Shown one piece after another: positions 10,265 to 22,205 of a DNA stretch of 64,000 nt. Made by a program: the position numbers and the translations under genes. The notes under the pieces were generated by a model. It was given only the letters and a program-made list of their open reading frames with translations. It was not told where the DNA came from and did not search any database. The stretch covers positions 248,001 to 312,000 of the forward strand of contig JBEWZL010000236.1 of the NCBI GenBank assembly GCA_045837725.1, in the 5' to 3' direction. The first letter of the stretch is position 1, and each line of letters begins with the position of its first letter. This DNA is from Vermamoeba vermiformis (Eukaryota > Tubulinea > Echinamoebida).

Positions 10265-12771
10265 ATGGCTGCTCACGAAGAAGTGATCTTACCCTGGTAC
10301 CAAGTCGTCTTGGTTTACCTCAGTTTCGTGTTCATCATTACGTTGGGCTACATCAACGAGTTTTTGAGCAGAGTATTCGCCCCGAAGACTAGACCACCTA
10401 AGGTAAATTAGAAAATGCACGAATAAAGCTATAATACAGCAAGATCATGAAATTTGACGATTAACCGCTTCAGATCGGGTTTGACAATTTGAAAAAATAA
10501 TTATGATCTCGTTTTCCTTTATTAACTTTTTGATAATTTTAGGGCTACTCGCCTTGGTTTAAGGACTACGAGGCGTTTTTCAACCGTCGTATGTACTCGC
10601 GTATTAGCGACTGTTGGAATAGACCGATCGCCAGTGCTCCTGGTCCCAAATTCGACGTAATTCAACGAGAAACTGTTAAACAGCCTCTCTCTTGGATCGT
10701 TGATAACAAAAAGACAGTGTATGTAATTAGATATCGAGCTCTCAAGCGAATTATTAATGTAACGGCTTCTGATCTTTGGATTCACCGGTCTAATTTATTT
10801 TTGCTATAGGCTCTCGGACAAGACAACTACCTGCTTGAACTTGGCTTCATATAATTACTTGGGTTTTGCTGACACTAAGGGCAAACACATCGACGAAGTT
10901 ATTGCCAGCGTTAAGAAGTTTGGTGTTTCAACTTGCAGTCCTTCTTTGGAATTAGGTAATTATTTAATTGTGATAATTATTGGCGAGATATTGAAGCTTT
11001 ACGGGTTGTCACGAGATGTGCCCGATATTTTCAAATTCCGCTTGCATTTTACATACATCGGTTAATTCATCTGATTATTTATTGATGGAGACTAATGATT
11101 ATATCTTACTACGACGGTATATGAATACAATGATTCTGATATAGTACCTGAAGTTTTCCATCAATATTTTCTGATTAACCGCCTAATTAATTATTGCTCA
11201 TTTAACACGGCATGATTAGAGATAAATAATAATATGATCATACACTATAATAGATATTGATTATTTTAATTTTACAAGGTACCACATCTCTTCATGAAGA
11301 GCTCGGTCAATTGATTGCTCGATTTGTTGGCAAAGAAGCTGCTCTTATTTTTGGTCAAGGCTATGCTACTAACTCTACTAACTTGCCGGGTCTTCTTGGC
11401 AAGGTAAGCCAGATTACAATTTTTGATTATAGCGCGACAATGGATCCGTCAGGAATAATTCTCTTTTCGCATTATTTGGATATTTTAATAATTATAATTC
11501 ATAGGGCGATCTTGTTATTAGCGACAGCTTGAACCATGCTTCGTTGGTCGTTGGCTGCAGAAGCAGTGGATGCAAAACTAAAGTCTTCAAGCATAATGGT
11601 ACTAATAATAATTATTTCTTCATTCACACAGTAGGACCATAATTAATATCAAATTATAGATATGGAGGATCTTGAAAGAGTTATTCGCGAGTCTATTGTC
11701 GAGGGCCAGCCCCGCACTCACCGTCCTTGGAGAAAAATTATGATTTTGGTCGAAGGCATTTACTCTATGGAGGGCGAGATCTGCAAATTACCCGAGATTG
11801 TCAAGTTAAAGAAGAAGTACAAGGTACATTTATATTTCATTATAGCGAGATTATGTCGCGACAAATCATTGTCAGAGGCTATCTTCGTGCAATTGACTCG
11901 TCGTTCAATATATTCGAATACTAATGACGATTATAGTGCTATTTGTACGTTGACGAGGCTCACTCAATTGGTGCTTTGGGCAAGTCAGGCCGTGGTGTCT
12001 GCGAGTACTGGGGCGTTGATTTTGCCGATGTTGACGTGTTGATGGGAACTTTCACCAAGTCTTTTGCTTCGGTCGGTGGTTACATTGCTAGCTCTAAGGT
12101 ACGTCATATTACATAATACTAACACATAGATCATTGTATGAGTGAACGATATGCTGATCTCTTGTGCTGTTTTTAGGACGTTATCGATCACTTGCGTGAG
12201 AGCTCTGTCGGTGGTCTGTACGAGACTTCTATGCCTCCTGGCAACGTGCAAGAGGCCATCTCGTGCTTGAAGATTATTATGGGCGAGGACGGCACTGACC
12301 TCGGTCGCAAGAAGGTCCAACAATTGCACGACAACAGCAACTACTTCCGTCAAAAACTCATTGATATGGGCTTCCAAGTAAGTCACACGCACTAGTCCTA
12401 GGTAAACATGATAATAATAACGGCGTTATTTTTTGCAGGTCTTTGGTGAGAAAGACAGTCCTGTTATTCCTATGATGTTGTATTACCCTGCCAAGATCAG
12501 CGCCTTCTCTCGCGAATGTTTCCGCAAGAATGTAAGTACACTAATACTACGGCTATTTAAAGCAAATGCGAATAGTTTGCTAATAATTATTTATTCTTTT
12601 TAGTTGGCTGTGGTCGTCGTAGGTTTCCCAGCTGTACCTTTATTGTCAAGTCGTGTGCGTTTCTGTATCTCCGCTGCGCATACTCGAGAAGATTTGGACA
12701 ACGCTCTTAAGGAAATTGATCATATTGGTGATCGCTTGATGTTGAAGTACGGATCGAGTCGACAGCACTAA
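10265..12771 (+). CDS. SPTLC2: Serine palmitoyltransferase subunit 2 (LCB2)
   Basis: Nine or ten exons, ATG 10265 to TAA 12771. An N-terminal transmembrane helix ([20 protein letters not shown]) is followed by the AOS-family PLP fold. Seen in order: [26 protein letters not shown], the exon with [31 protein letters not shown], the aspartate strand [17 protein letters not shown], and [14 protein letters not shown] with the Schiff-base lysine. The C-terminus has [20 protein letters not shown] and [13 protein letters not shown]. With LCB1 it condenses serine and palmitoyl-CoA in the ER, the first step of sphingolipid synthesis. Keeping the PLP lysine identifies LCB2 rather than LCB1. An intron near 11442 carries GGATCC. 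Confidence 0.96.
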
Positions 12772-12866
12772 GCTGATCTGTTTTTTTTTCTGTCACTTGT
12801 AGTTATTCTTCTTGTCAATTTTGTGTTTTTTGTGTTTTAATAGTAAATATCCCCATATCCTTCGAA

Positions 12867-13645
12867 CTAAATTTGTTGCAGAAAGAAAGGATTAATTTCT
12901 GGTTCTTCAGCGCTAGATGCGTTGTTGTTATTGGCATTTGTGTTCGAATTATCATTATCTTCGTCGCTAGAAGACTCAAAGAAGACAGGATTGAGCTCCT
13001 CCTTGCCACTTTGAAGCACAGTTTGAACTCTGGATTGATACATTTTAGTCAAAAGTTACGAAAAGTAGCCGGATCCACGTACGTCAAATATTTCTTTGGC
13101 GAAGCTAGAGCGTTACTTATAACATTCTTTTCTTTTAGATGGTCGACTATATAATGCCTAGTTAGTATTGTAGCCTTATTCAAGCCTTAGACTACGAACC
13201 TAAGCCTTTGAACTCTTCGATGTTGTTCATCACTTGCCATAGGTCGTTAGAAACGATCGACTTCTGCGCCTAATATTTTTAATTTTATTATAATTAATTA
13301 TAATGCTATTGATCGTACTTACTTTATTGTAATCTTCGTTGTCTCGTTTCGTTATGACACCTTGCAGGACTACTTTCAGAAAATTCGTGGCAACTCTGCA
13401 TTAATTAGTAAAGTATGAGTGATATATTTATATAATCTTATAGCTAATTAATCGGAATCAAACGATTATTTCGGATCTGTAACTGAGCAAATAATTTTTA
13501 AAAATACTCACCCATTCAGAAACGCAGCGCTATCGTCCGAAAATTCTTTATCAGGAAATCTGTCCTTGAGAGAATTTGTGGATATTAATTTTGGCAACGG
13601 TACGTCAGATTCGTATTGTTCATGGCCAGATCTCTCGCGCAACAT
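12867..13645 (-). CDS. Histone-fold protein, POLE3/Dpb4/CHRAC-like
   Basis: Five exons, start 13645 (MLRERSGHEQYESD), stop 12867. Residues about 15-85 read as a histone fold: helix 1 LPKLISTNSLKDRFPD, loop KEFSDDSA, long helix 2 AFLNGVATNFLKVVLQGVIT, loop 2 AQKSIVSND and helix 3 LWQVMNNIEEFKGL. The order and the SIVSNDLWQVMNNIE motif match NF-YB/Dpb4/POLE3 proteins better than core histones. A C-terminal acidic and Asn-rich tail (SSSDEDNDNSNTNANNNN) is like the acidic tails of POLE3/CHRAC17. A role in a chromatin accessibility complex or DNA polymerase epsilon is likely (inference); the loop between helices 2 and 3 is longer than usual. An upstream in-frame Met was not used because it would enter the divergent promoter. 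Confidence 0.6.
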
Positions 13646-13780
13646 GTTTTGTTTGCTTTGGACTCCGCAAATTAACTTTGTAATATGGAGTAGATTTATG
13701 GTGATCTTCTTTGCAGGAGATAATTTTTGATGTTCTTTGGATAATCGCCATTTTATTTCAGAGAAAATAACAAATCCACA

Positions 13781-15614
<1,834 letters not shown>

Positions 15615-15925
15615 TACGGTAAGATCTAGTTACGTCACTTAACGCTATGTATACTGTATAATTAATTAACAGACAGATTACTTCGAAATAAAGCCTAATT
15701 AACGGTAAATCCATGTGTGAGCTATTTACGCGTAAACAATCTGGAGCAAAGATTGAAATTTAATGAGTGCCTAATTTAGCTACATGTCATCTTGTCAGAT
15801 AAGATTAATATATTCCAAAAACCGACTCGACTTCATTATACTCTATCAATACGAAACTACGGACCACGCGACCTTGGCAAGTTAAGTCAAGAAACGTCAA
15901 ACCAATCTCTGCCATCGACCTCAGC
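15615..15925. other. Intergenic, AT-rich
   Basis: Tail of the JMJD7-like gene and promoter of the first PA-7TM gene. I see no ORF, RNA gene or repeat here. Confidence 0.6.
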
Positions 15926-18339
15926 ATGCTGTCCTACAGTAAGTGATAGCTTAGTATAGTAATATATATATCATTACATTATAATACAAAAATATGATCG
16001 CGATGCTCAAGAACAAATAATAATACATTAGCTTGAATAATCACGATTAAGGATAATTAGTTATACCTGCTCCCAAGGTCTACCTTGAATTTATTGGGGA
16101 GTTGGTCTGCCGCTAGTATATTATAGTAATATAAAATATAGCGCTGCGGTATTTAAGTTTAATATATATTACCCGAAAAAAGCAATGTCGTTTGGTTTTA
16201 ATTTTTTTCACCGGTCCAGATCTTTTGCAATTATTTAGAACGAGCACTAAATCCTATTGTTTGCAACAGGTCGCCATATTCTCATCGCTTTATTCATCAC
16301 CTTGGCCCTATTCATCTCATCGGGCACCTCCGACCTCGTCGTATATGCGCCGTCGGATCTTGCAGGCCAGTATACTGCCTACCCCATAATCTACCGGAAC
16401 AACTTCCGAAACGAGACAATCGACGGACAAATCGTACTGCCCAATGCCACAGATGTGACGGATAAGATAGTCTTAATGGTCTATTATCGGGCTACCTATT
16501 TAACACAGATCCGCGCACAACAGAATCGAGGTGCACGTGCCGTGATTATTAGCGCTCAACCTGGAGGTAATATATCAATATTATATATGTCACATAATTA
16601 TAGTTTTTTGAATGTAATGACGACCAATTCCAATTAAGTTTTCATGAAATCATTAATTTATTTCTTGCATTTACTATGGAATACTTTATTACGAATCAAT
16701 CGCAAGTAGAAATCTTGATAATATTAATTCAGCAAAGTTTATCGTTTCGGTCAATCGTTGTGGGATCGGGCGTTTTCTCTAACCAGTATTTTCTTGTAGT
16801 TACTCCAGGCCAAGCGAATTACGTTCTCGATGGCTCCAACGAAGACGACGTAATTTTGAGCGCATGGCACATCACTTACGCGGATTACGGCAAGCTGACT
16901 AACGTTCTGGCAAAACAACCGGATGTCGTTGTCAACGCTACTTTGAGTCCCGCAGGTAAACTTCAATTGATTCAGTTTTGCATTTACTCTTCAATTCTGC
17001 AATCTGCCTCACAGGCGCAGGCGGAAGCCTTAAATTGTATAACTTCAATTTTGCCATTTATGGATCTGCTGCGGTTGAGATGTTTCTCGGCACAATCTCG
17101 CGATTTATTCGTATCTTCATCCTGACCGAATTTGAATTTGAGCAGGAACTAACCCATGGAAGTACTGGAACGACTCCTTTATGGTCTTCGTGCAAGTCTT
17201 ATTGACTGCATTCTCGGCAGCGAATTTGGGTCTTGCTATTTATAGACTCGTTTGTCACATCCGCGCCGATGGCTGCCGCAAGCGATTGCCTCAAGCGTGC
17301 TTAGAACTGATTATAGTCGGCAATATATGTAAGTCCAATGCAATTACGACGAGAAAAATTTGTTCATAATCAAAAATGCTAATTTCTAATGTAGTCCGAT
17401 TGCTCTACGTTGCCGTGGATCCGATCTGGTCACGTGGAGTCTATCCATTGCCATTACAACACGTCTTATGGACATTCTCGCACCCTTTCAGCTTATCAGT
17501 CACGATTTTGATTACGTTCTATTGGTAAGATCTATTTTTCTGAAATGCAATCTAATTGAAAGGGCCAGTTCCGGCCTATCGGTTACGCTAAGTAATTTAT
17601 AATTGAGAGTCGCTCAATATGTTATAGCTAGTAACCGAGACCTATAATAACATTCTTACACCGATATTGTATTATAGGCACGACGTTATGCACGGCATGT
17701 CACTGAACATCAATCAAATGCTCGGTCGATTCAAGATCCCGTTCATCATTGTTATCGTCATTCTCTTCGGTATTGAGATTGGATTTGGCATTACTAGAGC
17801 TCTGATTACTGTCACTGGTGTATTAGTTACGACAATGATCACCGCCAACAGCTCGATCTACGGCGGAGTTTGCTTTGCTTTTGCGGTCTTTTTCTTCGTG
17901 ACTGCCGGAAAATTGATGCATGTGCTTAATAACAAGCAAGAAAAATCGAGGCGAGGCAAGACTCTCGCAAGAGTAAGTCAGATCTGTGGAAATTTTTGAC
18001 ATTTCCAAAATTAGAAATTTCAAATCTACGGTATATTTAATCGATTATTATCCATAGATGACGACTAGAATTATCGTTATTGGTGCGTGCTTAGTCTCCC
18101 ACGTGGTTATATTCATTCTCATCGCAAACACATCATTTTCGGTGAACCCGATCCCGTTCGGCACGATCTGGTTCTTCTCCTATTTGGTACTATGCGTTCA
18201 AGACCTATTCCAAATTCTTGCCTTAGTCCCCAAGCCCAACAAAAACTCATCGACGAACAAATCGTCTAACAAGGAGGCATTGAATACGACCCACAGCGGT
18301 ACCACACAAACAATAACGGATGCGACTACTGCCGTTTAA
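15926..18339 (+). CDS. PA-domain seven-transmembrane protein, copy 1
   Basis: The first exon is short (MLSYS from 15926), then exons run to TAA 18339. Exon 2 gives the signal peptide RHILIALFITLALFIS. The ectodomain of about 190 residues contains a PA-like module (DVTDKIVLMVYYRATYLTQI, then QNRGARAVIISAQPG). Seven hydrophobic segments follow, starting at FMVFVQVLLTAFSAANLGLA and ending with WFFSYLVLCVQDLFQILALV; the loop after the fifth is basic (NNKQEKSRRGK). The C-tail is Ser/Thr/Asn-rich. The topology (signal, PA ectodomain, 7TM, cytosolic tail) is receptor-like, but I do not recognise a named GPCR family, so ligand and coupling are unknown. Partner of the tandem copy at 18902. Confidence 0.75.
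17676..17795 (+). repeat. Near-identical exon tract, copy 1 of pair
   Basis: 120 bp including the intron AG and the exon encoding HDVMHGMSLNINQMLGRF and the next TM helix. By eye only three bases differ from 20426-20545. Confidence 0.85.
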
Positions 18340-18901
18340 ACTGAATATGAACACGTATGCTTATATTGTAAAATAGTAAACTCATTTATAAGATTATAGA
18401 TCCGCCCGACTCAATTTGTACTGGGTTCAATTCAAGATCGGGGCACAAATAAGGATAATATAAATTGGAATCACAACGCTAGCCAATACAAATAGCGTCC
18501 TAAACAATAGTCAATGATTGTTTATTACTGTTTGCGCCCTCAATGTTCCGCTCAACGATGTTGTCTCTATTCTTTGTCGGAGCAGACTCCGATCCCTGGG
18601 ATCCCGAAAAGACGTGTGGACTGTACTCGATAGTTTTTATTGCGTTACTTAAGTCAAACAAGGAATATTTTTCGGGTAATATCAAAGTTAGCTGAAATCT
18701 GCTCTCATTTTGTTTGTTTGGTGCACAATGACAGGACCCAAAATCTTCAATCATTTCTGCCCCAGTTTTTTAGTATGTCCCATTGTATAAAGAAGAGCAA
18801 CACAGCAAGTGATATACTTTTTGTATTAAGCTGTTAAGACGGGTGTTAATAAGTGCTCATTTGGTGTGTTCGTGGATCTCAAAATAATTCAACAAACGAC
18901 G
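18340..18901. other. Intergenic between tandem 7TM copies
   Basis: AT-rich spacer of about 560 bp. A minus-strand reading frame at 18500-18754 has no family match and no convincing splice partner. A GGGATCCC occurs near 18600. Nothing else is supported. Confidence 0.5.
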
Positions 18902-21135
18902 ATGCGTAAGTAGTAACTCTTGTTTTTAGAATAACCTATGTACCATATAATAATGTTCATGCGTACCTTTTCGAATGCGCGCAATAGGAACATATTTTCA
19001 TGAAAGATTTATGGCCGCCAGCGGATCGTTGTGCCGCCAGGCATTCAAATCGATTACTTTATAATGATATGTGCTTGCGTATGAGTTCAATCCAATATTT
19101 CATTTTCGTTTTTGTATTGTCAAGAAACGCTATTCGTTTCGGATTTGTTGCAACTTTTATACAGAGATTGACACCGTTTTTTCAGAACTAGGTTCAAAGA
19201 AAAGCATTCTATTCTTCGTAATAGCGCTCGCTGTACACACGACGATAGCAGAGCTTATCATAAACAGCCCTGCATCCATTGAAGGCTCGTACATTGCTTA
19301 CCCCATTATTTATCGTTTCAACTTCCGCAACGAAACTATTGATGGAGAAATAGTGCTTGCAAATTCATCGGATGTTACCGATAAGATTGCCCTCGTTGAA
19401 TACTACAGGGCTGAATATCTTTCGCAGATCCGCACCCAGCAAAATCGAGGTGCTCGAGCGGTAATAATTAGCGCTCCGCCATTATGTAAGTCTAAATATA
19501 TATTTACTCTTTATTATAGTTTGAAATTAAGATTGCTGACACAGAAACTAAATAGATTCGAGATCTCGACTTTACTAATTAATCTTGTCTCACAGTTATA
19601 CCCGGCCAGGCCAATTATATCTTAGATGGATCGTCAGAGGAGGGCGTAACATTAAGCGCGTGGCATATATCATATGTAGACTATACTAAGATTGCCGAAG
19701 CCCTCACAACGTTACCCAACGAAACAGTTAGTGCGACGTTAAATCCGAGTGGTAAGATTTAAAGTTGAATTAATTAGGCACCATACTATGACCAATACCT
19801 ACGCGCCATTAATTAACGCTGTAAATCCCGCTGCTTTGAATAATTGATTGAAAATAATGACACTTTGACGACTTTCCTAATTTAGTACCTAATGAGTTTA
19901 CTTGTTCCCAAATCCTAATTAACCGAATGAATTTCTTCAGGAGAGAACCCGTGGAAGCATACTAGCGAGACATGGATGATATTTTTTCAAATCTCGTTGA
20001 CCCTCTTCACTTTGGCCAATCTTTCGCTCGCTATTTGGCGCATCGTTGAACACGTGAAAGCTGACGGCTGTCACACCAGATTGCCTCAGGCGTGCTTGGG
20101 ATTGATTATAGCCGGCAACGTCGGTAAGCTACCATATAACCAAATAGTAATTACGGGTACTAACTCGTGTTAAAAGTTCGTTTGATCTACGTTGCGGTGG
20201 ATCCGCTGTGGTCCCGAGCGATCTATCCGTTGCCATTAGAACACTTATTGTGGACTCTATCACATCCATTCAGCTTGGCAGTAACGATTTTAATCACTTT
20301 TTATTGGTACGTTCAGATGACACGTGTCAACAAGTCAAAGTGTCAAAGTATACAAAAATATCGACACGTTATTATCAGTTAATATTTTTGTAAATACTGC
20401 GGTAGCGAACTTATTCGATTATTTTAGGCACGACGTTATGCACGGCATGTCACTGAACATCAATCAAATGCTCGGTCGATTCAAGATCCCATTCATCATT
20501 GTTATCGTCATTCTCTTTGGCATTGAGATTGGATTTGGCATTACTCGTGCGTTAATTTCAGTGACTGGAGTGCCTGTAGCCATCATGATCGTCGTCAATA
20601 GCATCATCTACTCGATTGTTTGTTTGGGCTTTGCGATCTTTTTCTTCGTAACCGCTGGCAAGTTGATGAAAGTCTTGAACAAAAAGAGCCGCGGAGAAAA
20701 GAGCAGACGCGCTAAAACCCTTCGTAGAGTACGTACATCCATATAGATATTTCCTTATTTAGAATTTGATTTGTCTGAGTTGCTCGCCGAAATTTTGCGC
20801 GATGTTTTATTACTTCCTAAAAAGGAAATTATTTCTAATACCGATCTTTGCAGATGACGGTGCGAGTGGTAGTGATTGGCGCATGCCTCTTGTCCCACGT
20901 GATCATCTTCATCTTGCTATCCAACACGTCCCTGGCAGTCGTGCCAAGCTCCTCAGCTGTCATTTGGTTCTTCTCGTTTTTGATCTTGTGCGTGCAAGAT
21001 TTGTTCCAAATTCTCGCTTTGGTGCCTAAGCCGACTAAGACTTCATCCATGCGCAATACTTCGAACAGATCTACTTCGCAGAACAACGAGCACTTGAACA
21101 CTGCTACGCCAACAACGTCTACTAATGAAGTTTAA
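18902..21135 (+). CDS. PA-domain seven-transmembrane protein, copy 2
   Basis: Paralog of the gene at 15926 with the same exon layout. The coding start is a tiny exon of four bases (ATGC, 18902-18905) spliced to 19186, giving MQLGSKKSILFFVIALAVH as signal peptide; no other start gives one in frame. The PA-like part (DVTDKIALVEYYRAEYLSQI, QNRGARAVIISAPP) is followed by seven TM segments and a Ser/Thr/Asn-rich tail ending TSTNEV. Exon 20428 onward is nearly identical in nucleotide sequence to copy 1, while the flanking exons are clearly diverged. The intron before it carries TGACACGTGTCA at 20318, and the next intron a TTCC(W6)GGAA palindrome at 20814. Confidence 0.75.
20318..20329. promoter_or_regulatory. 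Intronic TGACACGTGTCA
   Basis: Perfect 12-nt G-box palindrome in an intron of PA-7TM copy 2, with half-sites AGTGTCAAAG just downstream. Confidence 0.7.
20426..20545 (+). repeat. Near-identical exon tract, copy 2 of pair
   Basis: Partner of 17676-17795. Similarity drops at once downstream (the Arg-Ala-Leu codons already differ) and the preceding intron is unrelated. Confidence 0.85.
20814..20827. promoter_or_regulatory. Intronic CArG palindrome
   Basis: TTCCTAAAAAGGAA in an intron of PA-7TM copy 2. Confidence 0.6.
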
Positions 21136-22205
21136 TAATAAGGCTGTTTAACAAACATTAGATTAAATGTAAAATAGAATTCTAAGTTAACAATAAACCA
21201 ATCTGATACCTGATTAGGACATAAGTCACCTGCTACAATATCGCACGCCCTTCACAATCGCGAATCGACCCACACAACAGGAAGAATGACCGCCAATGGC
21301 CTCGGACCAAGCACACATCAATGTTGAAGACTGACATCTGTCAACAAAGAAGGAAGCGCTGCTTCTGGGTGAGCAATAAAGAACTCCCGCACAACTGAAA
21401 AAACTCTACTTAACGTTAGTTTATGGCGCGGCATTGATACGAAATTAGGCACGAACGCATCTACAGCTGATCGTTGGCAAACAAAGAATTCACTCCCTTC
21501 AGTGCCCCGTCTCGCTGTCAGTTCTTTGTCAAGCTGGGTAGTGCTCGCCCTGACTCAAGTAAAAACCTGGCGCGTTGCGCTTTCACCCTCCAAGGCGTGT
21601 GTGAATGGTGTCCTGCTCCGCGACTTGACGCTGCACCGAGAGATGGGGATGACGTTACCACCGGGAGCTCCCAACGTGCACTCAACCCAACCACTGCCTC
21701 CCCTCGCTTAACTACTGGAGAGTAGAACACCTGTCGGTAGCAGTGACAACTAAGGAGTTCGTTTCCCAGACCGACTCCAAAAATAGCTGGTTCAAAGGTT
21801 GACTAGTTTATGATCCAAATGATTACCATGGAGTGAATAATGCAATATTTTACGATGGTACCAAGGCTTACCCATTGCAAAACGCTATTTTGACATCTCG
21901 AAACTGCATCTTCCGAACGATTTCGGGTTGTATACAACCAGATCCATTACCTTACCCACTAGACGATTAACTAGTTAGTGTTGTGCTCATTTTCTATTGC
22001 TTACAACAGTAGCCATGTACATAATCGAAGGCGATAATATTCGCGATCGTACATGTGAGTCGATTTTGTGATCCAAAGGTCGTGTAATCGTTTTGAAGTC
22101 GCAAAGGGGTTTATTTACAATCAAAAAGACAAAAATAGCAGATCTGGTGTTGTTCAGCTGATTTTTTTCGCAGAAAAATTGAATGAGGATTATATATTAC
22201 ATTAT
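21136..22205. other. Gene-poor stretch with a GC-richer island (about 21240-21790)
   Basis: The island is visibly richer in G+C than its surroundings. Three overlapping reading frames cross it on both strands, as expected when stop codons are rare, and none resembles a protein family. There is a B-box-like GGTTCAAAG near 21790 but no tRNA fold around it. Candidates are a non-coding RNA gene, a decayed insertion or an unrecognised exon; I cannot choose. Confidence 0.4.

Noticed and set aside
9938-10411. Plus-strand 157-codon frame spanning the nuclease and SPT starts
   Set aside because: Shadow of the nuclease exon and of the first SPT exon in another frame.
18500-18754. Minus-strand 84-codon frame between the 7TM copies
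   Set aside because: No family similarity, no splice partner and no support from context.
21474-21730. Three overlapping frames in the GC-richer island
   Set aside because: Mutually overlapping on both strands, no recognisable domain; expected where stop codons are rare.
21785-21800. Possible second tRNA from a B-box-like GGTTCAAAG
   Set aside because: No A box, acceptor stem or anticodon arm can be folded around it.
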